Source: Neurospora intermedia
Taxonomy: Eukaryota; Ascomycota; Sordariomycetes; Sordariales; Sordariaceae
Reading direction: 5' to 3'
DNA: 64,000 nucleotides
NCBI GenBank assembly: GCA_037102815.1
Contig: BTPP01000004.1
Coordinates: 3,906,001-3,970,000, forward strand
The notes under the pieces were generated by a model, which was not told the origin of the DNA, made no database searches, and worked only from the letters and a program-made list of their open reading frames with translations. The position numbers were made by a program, and so were the translations under genes. This document shows positions 34,301 through 44,728 of the stretch, piece after piece. Within the stretch, counting starts at the first letter, position 1. Every line of letters starts with the position of its first letter.

Positions 34301-37300
34301 AATCCGAGTCGCTGTTCCACATGAAATGGTCGGCCACAAGATTACGGACAACGTTGTCAATGTGCTCAAATCCGCCAAGCAACTTCACCATCGGTTCAAG
34401 ACCGGCACCAATGAGTACATCCTCGATAAGGGCCCTGAAGGTCCGAAAACTGTTCCCAAGGTTTCCTTGCGGGCTCGTACCTTGCTGTTTGATCTGGAAG
34501 ATGGTGCTTTCGAGTGGAAACTCGGTATGATCTACCGTGCGGCTCGCGTTGAGCAGAAACAACGTCAGGCACGGGAGGAAGCTTTCCGCATCAAGGTCAA
34601 GAAAATCCACGAAGAGGCGACACGCGATTCGAGCAAGCTACGGACGCGGTCTGCTGCACCAAGAGGACGAGCTTCTCCAGGAGGCGGTGGCCATGTCAGG
34701 AGTCACAGCACTGATAGTCGTCACCAGCTAGGCACTGACCCTCACTTCAGGGGTCGTGTACCAAGGTATGACCCAGATGGGGGACGACTTAACATTACCG
34801 GTAACACAGAAATCTCCATTGGCCAGGCCAGGCATAATCTCCATCTTCATAATGCAAGGAGCTGGAAACGGCGTATCGACCGACAGTATGCTGCGGCCAG
34901 GGATGAGGTGAAGGAATTGCATCAGGATTACTGGGGCAGCGACGAGACCATCGCAGAGGATCTGGGCGAGGGCGAGAACATACTAGAGGTTCCCCTACGG
35001 CACGCCCTGATGTCCGCAGTTGTCGACGACCTTCACTTCGTGGTCGACAAGCCGTCTTTTCCCCTTAGAGACCTTCCCGAGTTCCTCCATAAGGTCGGAA
35101 AGGGCATGCCGAAAGACATGGAATACACAATGCTCGTCCCCTTGAGCGTGCAGATCAGTATGGGAGAGGCAAGAGTGTCTCTCCGCGACTATCCTCTACC
35201 TTTCATCCATGTGCCAGCCACCAAGTCGAACCAATCTGCCCGCCTACCCGCTCTGACACTCAAAACGGACTTTGTAATCGCCGAAGAGTTCCGAGGCGTC
35301 GAATCTACTCGGAAAATCAGAGTTCAGGTGATACCACCGCAAAGCCATGACTCGTCTGAACCAAATAAAGGCAGCTTCGCAATAGACGTCAGCAGGACTA
35401 TCGGGCCCGTCAAGATGTTTTCGGACATGCATATCGACGTCCATACTGCCAACCCAACTCGCATAACTTGGGGACCTTCTTATCAGCCTGCAGTCCAAGA
35501 TATGATGATGGCTATTGAATCTCTAACCAAACCACAACTCGATCCTTCGGAGAGGGTAGGCTTCTGGGACAAGATCAGGCTCAGCTTCCATTCCCGCTTC
35601 CGCGTCACTTGGAGGGGAAATGGCGACGTCCACCTCGCACTCAAGGGAAGCAGGGATCCTTACGAAGTTACGGGCGATGGTGCTGGGTTCTTGATGTGCT
35701 GGCGCAATGACGTACGATTCAACATCAACGTTGACGACGACCCCAAAAAGTTCATGACTGTCGACAGCGGAGAGTGTGTTCTTGCGGTTCCAGACTACAG
35801 CCACCAAGTCCGCGAAGATCGTCGTCGTCACGGAGAAAATGAAAGCATCGCAAGCGAGAGCAGACATAAATCTACTGCGTCCTTCAAGAAGGTAGTCATG
35901 AAACTTTCAGGGAAGGTACAATGGCTAGCTGGTCTTGTTTTCGAGCAGGCCATCGAAAACGGCAACAGGAACTTTGAGTTCAAGCCTCACTACGAGGTTG
36001 TTCTGAAATCTCCGCAGTATGCCAAGCCACAAAACGGTCTTCCTTACGATGCTTTCCGTGGATTCCGCAGCCAGCATATTCATCTTTCAGTTGCGATCCG
36101 CGCGCCTGTCGATCGAGAATGGACAGCATCCAACCCTCCACCATCACGTAGCTATAATGCTATTCACCTCACGCCGCGCTTCTTCACCCATTTCTTTTCT
36201 TGGTTGTCGTTATTTTCGGGCCCACTCTCTCTTCCTGTCCGTCAAGGTCCCCTTTGGCCTAACAGGGAGAAGAACAGTAAGAAGTTTGGCAGGCATTTGG
36301 CCACTATCAAGTATAACATCATGTTTGCGCCTCTGTTCTTGAGTCATATCTACAAGCACAAGGACGTCGAAGACTATTCCGAGAACGCGGTCTCGGCAAC
36401 GGGTATCAAGGTTCGGCTTGATAGCTTCATGCTCGATCTGCACCAGCGGCGGGAGGAATTCAACACCAGAGACCGCGGGCGCGGAACGCAGACAAGAATA
36501 AGCAGCATGAAGCTTCACGCAGGTCAACTGGATCTGGTCTCTGCGGATATCCGCGCTGTCTCCGCTAGTATTCGGGGCACGACCGCTGATGCCTTCCTAA
36601 AGCACTCGCTTTCGACCTTCGTCACCGACCAGGAGGAAGATGGCACGGACTTGTCTCGATTCACCATTCCTGACAATGACCTGACGTGGATCGACATGGA
36701 TGATTTTGTTGAGCTCGACTGGATTTTGCCCACGGAACCAAACCCGGACACAAAGATTCTTCCACTTGCTTTCGCGCCTCGCATCACCTATTTCCGCCAG
36801 ACAGATATTGGCGGTGTCATTGACGGTGATCCGGACCGAAGCAGCCCTTTCGGACAGGAGCCAACCCATTCGTGCATCATGAGCCAGGATGATGATCCTA
36901 GAAGGATACAGGTTCAGTTGATTCGCCAGCGGTTGAAGCAGCTGGATAAACAAATGGAGACGCACAGCCGCAACTTGGGTGAAATCGAGCTTCGTCTGGT
37001 TCGCGACGAGGATCCGGATCTAAAGGCTGACTTTGAGGCCTTGACCAGACACACAACTGTGTTAGTTGAGAAGAGGGTTTTCCTGGAGGGCATGCTTAAG
37101 GAAATGACGCAGACCTCGCACACTTGTGCTGAGAGTGAGGACTCGTCATCTTCCTCATCGGCAAAGGCAGAAGCGCGGAAGTCGAAAGCGGACATTAGGG
37201 GTTCAATGTCAACTCCCACGGAAGCAGAGTTTGCGAGCGATTTCAAGAACCGTTTCGTCGTCCACAACTTGCAATTGAAGTGGAACAACACCCTACGAAA

Positions 37301-40300
37301 CATTATTCTACGCTATATCCATCAGGTTGGCCAACGACGAGGGTTCGTCTACTATATGTCGCGGCCGGCGGTCAAGTTCATTCTGGACATCGTTGAGGAG
37401 CAAAACAAGAACAAAGTGGCAAAAGAAAGCAACTCGACTCCGTCAGCAAGTAGTCCCAATGTCAATGGTGCAGAGAGGGACACCCAGGGAGACATTGAGG
37501 ATAGGATTCGCAAAATCTTGGAGGATGGCAAGAAATTCGCCAGTGCCGAGGATGCAGGGCCTGGGAGTCCATCTATGGCCGACCTCGCCAGCGGTATCGC
37601 CAAAGAGTACATGGCCCAAAGCAGCTACCATATTCGTGTCATTGCGCCGCAGATTCAATTGCAGAGCGACAAGAACAAGAAACACGTGGTCCTTATTGCC
37701 GCTAAAGGCATGGAGCTGAAGATTGTCGACGTGATGGACCAAAGCAGACTGTTTGATACTGTCAGTGGTCTCGTTCAGCGACGTTTCCTCGTCAACATGG
37801 ACAGTACACAGTTCTTCGTCACCCACCAGAAGTGGTTTTCGACACAGCTGGTGTCCATGTACTCGGGGAATACTTACGGGACTCCGGCTGGGTCTTCGTG
37901 GCCGCCTTGGGTTCCTATGGAGGTCATGTTCGACTTTGAGACAGATCCTTTCGGCTTCAAACGCGTTGTCAAAAAGACGTCTGCTATGTTGCGATATGAC
38001 AATTACAACACGCTTCGATTGAAGTATAACGACGAAGTGAACGCCAGCGAAGCAACCGACAATGACGACGGAGCGGCCGCAGACAACACCGAATCCAGAA
38101 TGGACAACCTCTGGATCGAATTTCCCCAGGCTCACGCATTGTGCAACTCTTCTCAGTATTATGCCTTCTACGTCATTGTGGTGGATCTGTTGATGTACAG
38201 TGAGCCTCTGGAAAAGACGCGCAGCGAGAGGCTTGAGAAGATTATGCTTGCTTCAGACTTTAGCGACCTCAGAGGTGCCCCTGAAATGGTGATCAAACTT
38301 CAAGAGCGTGTCCGGCAATTGGAAGACATCAAAACCCACTTCCAAACGCATGGCAAGTACATGGATAAGAGAGGGTGGAAAGATCGACTGGTACTGGAAC
38401 GCGATTTGGCCGCTTGCGAGGATGAGCTTTTCTTCATGATGAAGGCCATCACGTCGTCTCAGCGCAAGTACGAAAGCTCAACAAGCAGTCCACTCCTGAG
38501 GTGGAGCATTACAGCAAAGGAAATTGTGTGGCACCTCATCCGGGACACTAGCGAACCGCTTGTCGAACTCCAGCTCAAGAACGTCGAGTATGACCGTACT
38601 GACAACTCGGACGGCTCGCACGTGAACTTGATTCAGGTCGGAAGCATACTTGGTCTCAACCTCCTTCCTGACGCAATCTACCCCGTGATGGTCGCGCCGT
38701 ACGTTGATGGTCACCGTGGTGGCTTTGACCCTACCTCTCAGCCAATGATTCGGGTGTACTTCCACATGCTCGAGGCCATCGCCGGTATTCCTGTCATGGA
38801 TCACTTCGAGGTCGCTCTCTTCCCGCTCAAGATTCAGCTGGAGAGGGAGGTCGGTAAAAAGTTGTTCGAGTACGTCTTCCCTGGCATTGATGGTGACGAG
38901 GCCACTGCCGCCAAGAACACGTCTCCTTTCATCATCAAGCAGACCTTGCCGGAGGATGACGAGGATGCGGAAGACGATGGGTCTCTCGAAACCGTCGGGA
39001 TACCAGACAGTGATAGGGATTTGGGAGGTTTTTCAACACGGGCGGGCTCTCTCGAGTTGCGCCTGCGCCCTACCTTGACATCCGATCCGGAAGCCACACC
39101 TAGCAAAAACAACAAGGCCTTGAGCATCCACACTGGAGAAGGAAGCTCCTTCAGACTCTTCCGGTCTGTCGGTACTGGGTTCAAGACGGTGTCTAAGAAA
39201 CCACCTTCTGACGAGTCATCACTTCGTCCGAGCACTCCACGACCTAGCGTTGGTAGGACATCCACGGGCTTATCAACCAAGGATGGCAGCTCCAATCCGG
39301 AGACGAAGAAGGGAACTCGCTTCATGCTGCGCAAGACGGCCGCGGACGTGGAGAAGAGGAAGAAGTCGGATGATCTAACCAAGATGATTGACCGGGCGTC
39401 CAACTACATGACCTTTGCCTACATCAAGATGCCCTCGGTGGTACTCTGCCTGAGCTACAAGGGCAAGGGAGACCGTAACCTGGAGGACGTACACAACTTT
39501 GTGTTTAGGCTACCCACCATCGAATACCAGAACAAGACATGGTCCAACCTTGACCTTGCCCTCAATCTCAAGAATCGCATCATCAAAGCCCTCATCAGCC
39601 ACACGGGCGCCATTATTGGCAACAAGTTCTCCAAACACCGGCCCAACACGGCACAGCAATCCAAGCTTCGCGAACTCGCCACAAGCTCAGTCCTACTAGC
39701 TCCTATTCTCTCAGAATCACGCGACAACAGCGGGGATGACTCGTCTTCGATATACAACGCCTCCATCGTGGACTTTTCTCGCTCGCCGCCGCGGTCGATT
39801 GCACGCTCGCAAACAGTTTCGGTGGTTCCCAGCTCGGAGAGCCGGAGCTCTAGCATTGCTTCCTCGCAGCGATCACCACTCGTGCCGCAGACCACCGCCA
39901 CGGCTGGTACTAGCAGTAGTGCCCAGTCGATTGCATCTGGGCCACCGGCCGTCGGCTTCACCATGACCCCGCCGACACCTATCCTACCGCCAGGTATGGA
40001 CGGCAACCAACCGCATCGGGGTGCGTTTAGCCTGCTCCGGCCCGCAACCAGTGCCGGGTCCAGACTGTTTGGTAGCAGTGGCGGAGGAACATCCGGCGCC
40101 AGTCCCGTTTCCAACGGCGATGGGGAATCCATCTCTCGACCCGGCACCAGCAGCGGTGTGTCGATGCTGCGACAGTCCAACACGGTGCTGAGAGACGACA
40201 AGGAGAGCCCAGAGGCGACGCAGAGGAAGGCCGGATACTTGAGAGATAAGCTCAGTGCCATCTCCAACAGGCTCAAGGACCGTGGGGGTCAATCACAGTC

Positions 40301-40529
40301 TAGTCCCGGTCCCACTTCGGCTCCTCGCGACGATATCTTGAACAGCGACCGGGCCCTTCAAGAGGTCGCAGAAGAAGAAGCTGAGCGTAGTGAAGATTTA
40401 GAGAATAGGAGGCCGGTCACTGCACATGCTGCTGTGGGACCTGGCTCTATTGAAGCCATTGGCGGGGCCAGGCCGGATATCGTTGGGCATCGGCTGAGTA
40501 GGAGTTTCAGTGCGAGTGCGAATACCTGA
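31365..40529 (+). CDS. FMP27: FMP27/Hobbit/BLTP2 bridge-like lipid transfer protein
   Basis: The family forms long hydrophobic-groove rods that move phospholipids between ER and plasma membrane or other contact sites (yeast Fmp27/Hob1, fly Hobbit, human BLTP2). One uninterrupted frame of 3,054 codons, with no intron needed, is within the family's size range. Residues about 7-29 are a membrane anchor (FIFGIFVLLYLSSFIIFAVV), followed directly by the chorein-like start (RRLAYTP.DGIKIEIRGLGLNVHRP). The GFWDK block that names a Pfam FMP27 domain starts near residue 1397 (GFWDKIRLSFHSRFRVTWRG), and the WPPW block is near residue 2175 (SSWPPWVPMEVMFDFE). A coiled coil lies around residues 1848-1905 (LIRQRLKQLDKQME..). 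The last about 300 residues are Ser/Pro/Gly-rich and probably disordered, with a charged end. Start chosen because the anchor must be N-terminal. A complete 9.2 kb exon is striking next to intron-rich neighbours. Confidence 0.96.
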   Translation: MALLNPTFIFGIFVLLYLSSFIIFAVVRILTGLSIQRIGYFSLRRLAYTPKDGIKIEIRGLGLNVHRPTFAQPTWLSIVVDELAVTVDVKEVEKSKTKHVTGKPPGDTSDNTKPGEKGETEPLLPTPPQVPGIKADTGAEGRGKTWKQLTKLKEKIKRLHRSLDYLHMVDIVATSSTLTVTDVGSVQIGSFTLAVDTRDKMVDRARFFLQSRSDQPGEQRQAEWIITIRSVLFTAHGRQATEILDGASFNVHGFLYGTQDGLRDAAVGLKLGRLHIPYDDVQHSALLYKKIKELAEQVVGVQPKPLDAFVEKVMQEIDVPGSTDRELMQTVSDSKELVSSVLRGVKEVQFAVSFIGLTKKVESVKAGGTPVVLNASMKEVGIDLHRLDPKSPAHRMYFPSKDIAHEALAAALSISVGIDDGQGKPERLMYIPMATTTVRTTLPSKTVELAEEGTAEERNANMLFANSVVTSPSVDLNPRHLPLLLAIMRPKPTRKTENRQPHMLISRLLPKANIKFSMHEPVLRITLPPVEKGVGPDEFDLLISSISSVSLDLESFHSAVEELHYSLAASLRIQTHDLYYQTSSGERFDLLITEAFDLKVQLNATPDVHVVAQGNLQTFALKLVRGEIGDGLHHIVRQLRPDVKPDKLAMPKSSPKKSNFLRGIPAWLLQFQFQCSDFSLAVAGVDKEISEDARGVAIELESWSIDYRAQRIDGLQRRSSRRRASSRSLIPSEAELMKLAPTSPRKKHHHEGDGRRVAVHVRGLEAFMVESDDIGIEPFLSMPKLELAFSTLSDNQGPVFHVQANMKKLLVQYSLYRHYAVALAVSVLLKAFGRPGKPTAAEPATPTEASPQRRVVGLLSPLSADSGFDSLVMDDESTTAREFVTIDAKVTMIQVKADLPSDPPLMAHIYALEAGRQRWSAPFCQAKLIRLFAEAPRMRKVWARVLSIKNGRVDYRESRRKFSNGSVRDERMVDIASDTIRVAVPHEMVGHKITDNVVNVLKSAKQLHHRFKTGTNEYILDKGPEGPKTVPKVSLRARTLLFDLEDGAFEWKLGMIYRAARVEQKQRQAREEAFRIKVKKIHEEATRDSSKLRTRSAAPRGRASPGGGGHVRSHSTDSRHQLGTDPHFRGRVPRYDPDGGRLNITGNTEISIGQARHNLHLHNARSWKRRIDRQYAAARDEVKELHQDYWGSDETIAEDLGEGENILEVPLRHALMSAVVDDLHFVVDKPSFPLRDLPEFLHKVGKGMPKDMEYTMLVPLSVQISMGEARVSLRDYPLPFIHVPATKSNQSARLPALTLKTDFVIAEEFRGVESTRKIRVQVIPPQSHDSSEPNKGSFAIDVSRTIGPVKMFSDMHIDVHTANPTRITWGPSYQPAVQDMMMAIESLTKPQLDPSERVGFWDKIRLSFHSRFRVTWRGNGDVHLALKGSRDPYEVTGDGAGFLMCWRNDVRFNINVDDDPKKFMTVDSGECVLAVPDYSHQVREDRRRHGENESIASESRHKSTASFKKVVMKLSGKVQWLAGLVFEQAIENGNRNFEFKPHYEVVLKSPQYAKPQNGLPYDAFRGFRSQHIHLSVAIRAPVDREWTASNPPPSRSYNAIHLTPRFFTHFFSWLSLFSGPLSLPVRQGPLWPNREKNSKKFGRHLATIKYNIMFAPLFLSHIYKHKDVEDYSENAVSATGIKVRLDSFMLDLHQRREEFNTRDRGRGTQTRISSMKLHAGQLDLVSADIRAVSASIRGTTADAFLKHSLSTFVTDQEEDGTDLSRFTIPDNDLTWIDMDDFVELDWILPTEPNPDTKILPLAFAPRITYFRQTDIGGVIDGDPDRSSPFGQEPTHSCIMSQDDDPRRIQVQLIRQRLKQLDKQMETHSRNLGEIELRLVRDEDPDLKADFEALTRHTTVLVEKRVFLEGMLKEMTQTSHTCAESEDSSSSSSAKAEARKSKADIRGSMSTPTEAEFASDFKNRFVVHNLQLKWNNTLRNIILRYIHQVGQRRGFVYYMSRPAVKFILDIVEEQNKNKVAKESNSTPSASSPNVNGAERDTQGDIEDRIRKILEDGKKFASAEDAGPGSPSMADLASGIAKEYMAQSSYHIRVIAPQIQLQSDKNKKHVVLIAAKGMELKIVDVMDQSRLFDTVSGLVQRRFLVNMDSTQFFVTHQKWFSTQLVSMYSGNTYGTPAGSSWPPWVPMEVMFDFETDPFGFKRVVKKTSAMLRYDNYNTLRLKYNDEVNASEATDNDDGAAADNTESRMDNLWIEFPQAHALCNSSQYYAFYVIVVDLLMYSEPLEKTRSERLEKIMLASDFSDLRGAPEMVIKLQERVRQLEDIKTHFQTHGKYMDKRGWKDRLVLERDLAACEDELFFMMKAITSSQRKYESSTSSPLLRWSITAKEIVWHLIRDTSEPLVELQLKNVEYDRTDNSDGSHVNLIQVGSILGLNLLPDAIYPVMVAPYVDGHRGGFDPTSQPMIRVYFHMLEAIAGIPVMDHFEVALFPLKIQLEREVGKKLFEYVFPGIDGDEATAAKNTSPFIIKQTLPEDDEDAEDDGSLETVGIPDSDRDLGGFSTRAGSLELRLRPTLTSDPEATPSKNNKALSIHTGEGSSFRLFRSVGTGFKTVSKKPPSDESSLRPSTPRPSVGRTSTGLSTKDGSSNPETKKGTRFMLRKTAADVEKRKKSDDLTKMIDRASNYMTFAYIKMPSVVLCLSYKGKGDRNLEDVHNFVFRLPTIEYQNKTWSNLDLALNLKNRIIKALISHTGAIIGNKFSKHRPNTAQQSKLRELATSSVLLAPILSESRDNSGDDSSSIYNASIVDFSRSPPRSIARSQTVSVVPSSESRSSSIASSQRSPLVPQTTATAGTSSSAQSIASGPPAVGFTMTPPTPILPPGMDGNQPHRGAFSLLRPATSAGSRLFGSSGGGTSGASPVSNGDGESISRPGTSSGVSMLRQSNTVLRDDKESPEATQRKAGYLRDKLSAISNRLKDRGGQSQSSPGPTSAPRDDILNSDRALQEVAEEEAERSEDLENRRPVTAHAAVGPGSIEAIGGARPDIVGHRLSRSFSASANT

Positions 40530-41505
40530 AGCAGTCGGACCATGAGGAAGTGGACGGTGTCTCTTTTTACAACTCTATAATCATTCTTCTTTCTCGATAG
40601 TCAAGTCGGTGTCATTTTGACATTACGTTTTATTGTCAATTTTTTTTTCTATTTCTTTCCTTTCGTTTCCGTTGTACTACTCACATTGGCGTGAGTGTGA
40701 AGGACAACAAAAACCTTGTTTGTTCGTGGAAACAACCGGCTGTCTTGGAACAGCTGAGTTGAATGCAGGGGTGGGGGAACTGAAATGACAATAGAGGTTA
40801 CTAGGTATATATACATTATGTTATTGCGAGTTTGTACATAGACAGAGGGACTCGGGCACAGAGTCGGACTACTTTAAAAGGTGCCGGACTGAGGATTTTG
40901 CTTTCCATTCATCAATGGCTTTCAGTTGGAAGATGGAAGGCACCTTGGATACGGCACTAGCGGAGATCAGCAGCGTATATAATACTATTTGATAATTTAA
41001 CAGCAAGACATCGATGCAAAGTGGCCGGGAAGTGCGGTGTAGTACTTGGCTGTGAACAGCGAACTGCAGTGTGCACTGTCAGAACTCTGTTGATGACGTT
41101 ACTACCTAGGTAGAGGTAGTTAGTAGAGCGATCGATAAGCAGAGGTATCTGATGGTCCAGTGATCTTGAGTCCAACGTACTTACAGTCTCACTCCTGTAA
41201 TAAAGAGGTACATGCCCCGGCCCTCCAAAGGCCCTTCTGCTCTTTCTCTTTCCCTTTCAAGCTGCAATGAGGTAGTAACGAACTCGGCACTCGGTTGGGC
41301 CACACCTACAGGACGGGCCATGAGTGCGGATTGTGAGTGACCTCAATGTAAGTCAAATGCGAAGGAGCGACTGGGACTAGTAATTTGAATTGCAGTGGTT
41401 CAGGCTGGTAGAGGTACATGAGTTTAAGTGGTGGGACGGTAGGATAAATGCACCACAACGCTCTTCAAGTTCTCTACAGGACATACTGATGTCCCGAACT
41501 GAATT

Positions 41506-42239
41506 GAGAACTGAAGACAGAAATGTCTTTGAAGTGCAGGCAGTAAGAGTTAGTGGATGTTGGTTGCAAGCCCACAAACTGCTCCGTCTGTGGTTGCAGT
41601 GTCAGACATTCAGGAGTAAGATTGCCGGGCCGTTGACAATTCCGGCCTCCGTCTCGATATTGCATTGCGTGCAGTGCTTGTGACTGCAGTACGGACAGGC
41701 TCATCAAGAACTACGAACATCAAAAGGCAAGAGCTCTTCCATGACCACTCAACTCAAGTACACTGGGGAGATATCTGTTAGAAGGGGTAGTAGAGCGATT
41801 AAATTTTACATACTAGTAGTTAAGGTCGGGCCTCACTAACAGATGTACATCTCCCAGTACTTAGTCCTAGTTTCTGATCCTTCGCTCCTTCCTTTGCTGA
41901 TCGATCCGTCGTCACATCTAACAGGCTGCTTCCCAAGCGCTCCAGTTCGGCAAGAACAACTGCTGGCAATCGAACGCCTCTCCCGTGGTGGTTAGACTGC
42001 AGTGAGGCCAGCTTAGCTGGGGCCGACTGAGGAGATCTCAGGGGCATGGTTCTACTCTCAGAAACTCTTGTCAGCCATCCGTCAACGAGGGAGCAACCAA
42101 TTGCAAGTGGTCCCGGGCTTTCCCTGCAACGGTTGTGCCTTTTTAATCGCCCCGGCAACTGGCTAGGGGTAACGACCGTCCTCCTCTAAGCTTCCGTACC
42201 TCTCACTGCACTTCAAAGACATTTCCGTCTTCAGTTCTC
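41506..42239. repeat. Inverted repeat, 34 bp arms about 670 bp apart
   Basis: Arm 41506-41539 matches the reverse complement of 42206-42239 with a single difference, an A for G (equivalently C to T on the other strand). The similarity continues inward for about ten more bases (CAGTAAGAG versus CAGTGAGAG) after a 4-base insertion, again with a G/A difference. These could be the ends of a decayed element or two stray inverted copies of a short repeat. Confidence 0.75.
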
Positions 42240-44613
42240 AGCAGCCGTAAGTTTCTCACGCAGTAACTGACTGGATACTAGAGGTATACTGCCCGACCCA
42301 GCCAAAGATGCTCTACAACTCTTACTGTGAGCTCTTGCTTTTCGACATGATGATGCCAAATACCAACATGCCACCACGAACTTCTCGATCTTGTGTAGAC
42401 CTCTAGGTATGTACGTGCCGAAATCCTCAGCAGTGATATCTTACCGAGGAGGTTAAAGGAAAAGAGCAAAGGCGTGTCCTTGTCCCCCTTCGTTCCTTGC
42501 ACTCGCTGCGATTGAGCTTGAGGGTCTAACTGTAGTCGGCCAGGAGGCCATGATGCCTACTAGTTACTGGGACTGCGTTTGTTCTGGCACGGTTATCGTG
42601 TATACTAGAACCTCATGCGACCACTTTCATGCTGCTTAAACAGGCCGCCAAGTTGCTAACCTGACTGTTCTGAGTTGGGTCGTAACTCGCCTTGGGGGTC
42701 TCGAACTGAGTTTGGCAAGTTGATTTATTCAAAGTGCTGTACGAAAATCGTACGGGAACAAATCTAGATAGTCTTGATCTTTACTTTAGAAATCAATTCG
42801 AGATGCCCATATGGTTTCCAATCTCCTCACTTGCGATGGAAGAACATTCGCCACTCGCGTTCTAGAAGCATGAATGGGAATGGGAGTACGTGAGTACGTG
42901 TACAACTGTAAGTACAAGCATGAAAATACAAGACGTGTGTGTAATGGGCAAGTTAGTGTGTAAAAATATCCATGTCCCAATTCTTCGTTCGACACAAACC
43001 ATTAAACAAGGTAGGTAAGCACGGACTGTGCAAGTACATCGATTTGTGTGTTCAGAACTGAAATCCAGAACAGATCAACCCGAAAACATTCAAGGGATTA
43101 CTACACTCCTCTCATTTTCTAACGTAGTTTGGTCGGGCCGAATTGGTCCGAATGAGCTCAGATCAAGATCAGAGGAAGCTCGTAAGTACCAACTTTCGAT
43201 CCAGTTCTCTCGTCCTAGTTGTAATATACATTTTTTTTCTCTCGGATATAGTTCTCATCATAGATAGGGCACCTGTCATACATGCCCCCAGATCCTCGCT
43301 CACCTTGTTTTCTTGCCTCTACTTTCATTCAGCCCCTTGCCGAGGGCCAGTCTCCACGTCTGACTTGACTCGAGTTGAAGTTGGAGGTTCAGTTGCTCGA
43401 GTTCCTCCCATTCTGCTCTCTCAAGATACTTACCTACACACTAGAGATGAGTATTGCCAGATGTCATCTGCTATTCAGTTATCAGTAGTATAGTACGGTT
43501 ATGTGGTTGGATGGGCAACACACTGTCCAAACGTTACACAGCGACTCGCGCCCACAAGTCAATACCTAGGTAGGTAGATAGGTAGCTACAGCTTTCCTAG
43601 CACACTCACCCACAGCCTGTGCCTAGGTATCTTCCCGAGTTTCACTCATATCCTCCTCCTCAATCCCAAACTTACACATAGCAGCCCAAGCGGGAATACC
43701 AAGGTACTTTCATTACCTCCAGTCCCTTGGTTCCACTCAAGGCCGGCCGCAAGAGACACCATCCGGAAACACATTATCACCTACTGTGTAAGTAGTACCG
43801 GAAAGGTCTGACTCAAAACGTGGTATCAGGCGTCACGTCAAGTAGTACATCTCTACCATTCTACGCCTGTCTTGTTCCCCTTGTACACCAGACTACAGAC
43901 ATCAAGTCCCGAGTCCCGGCCCTTGTGTATCCCTGTATAACAGAAAGATACCATTCAGTTACCAAGGGCCATTCAGTCCAGTCCTTCCAGGGTCTTTGCC
44001 TCTGTTATTCATCGGCTATCCAAGGTCCGTCATCCCGCCGACGGCTCACTGAGTTATTCGTGCGGCTCCATTCAGGCTTACATAGGAGACGTTGTGTCGC
44101 CATCCATTTTCTTCCATACATGTTCTGGAAGCTGGGGCAGAGCGGGATGACAAGCGAGCCGCTGTTACATCCGGTAGAACCTGCAGCAGATAATGATGAC
44201 TCAGGTTCGATTACATGGAGCACGCCAACTTTGTTATCTTGTATCGAAGGGCTGAGAATGACCCCTTATTGCGAGAGCCAGAAAGGATCCGTGTTTGATG
44301 TCGGTCGACCAAGCGTGAAGGTGTGGTTAATAAGGCATTGCCTAGTAAACAAAGGCTGTCTAGGAGAAAAGAAAAGTGCAAATTCAACATGATGCGTGTG
44401 GTGAAAAGGTTCTATTTGAGATAAGAGGTCAATTAAATATAAGGCCTCTCTAGACACACGCTAACGCTCTATCAATGCAAATCAAGCCCCGGACGTGAAC
44501 TCCATATGTATCTCCCTAAAACCTTTTAGGTGAGCATTTCAAAGTCGATATGACTATTCGTCCAAATCGGAAAAAAACCTTCCTCTTTCGTCAGCTCATA
44601 TCATCCCTTTTTC

Positions 44614-44629
44614 TTTTTTTTTTTTTTTT
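44614..44629 (+). repeat. Poly-T tract (16 T) within CT-rich sequence
   Basis: Sixteen T in a CT-rich stretch about 100 bases beyond the GDH2 stop codon on the opposite strand. It is a length-variable microsatellite. Confidence 0.95.
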
Positions 44630-44728
44630 CTCTCTTTTCTCTTTGTTTGTTATTTTGCGCCAAGACCCATTCTAGGTAATCAAAACGAACAATCACGATT
44701 GATGTTGTGTTTGCGAGCAATCAGAGAT

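Larger units (their letters stand above)
40530..44728. other. Long intergenic region between convergent FMP27 and GDH2; no gene seen
   Basis: About 4.2 kb with no convincing gene. The longest frame (43820-44392) does not start with ATG and resembles nothing. The region holds TAGGTA-type patches (41101-41130, 43561-43590), a long-spaced inverted repeat, a CT-rich/poly-T tract at 44606-44660, and otherwise unremarkable sequence. It may be old, mutated transposon debris. Confidence 0.5.

Noticed and set aside
44205-44225. GGTTCGATTAC word resembling a tRNA B-box
   Set aside because: No matching A-box, anticodon stem or acceptor stem around it.
43820-44392. 190-codon frame near the GDH2 3' end
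   Set aside because: No ATG at its start and no recognisable motif; treated as chance.
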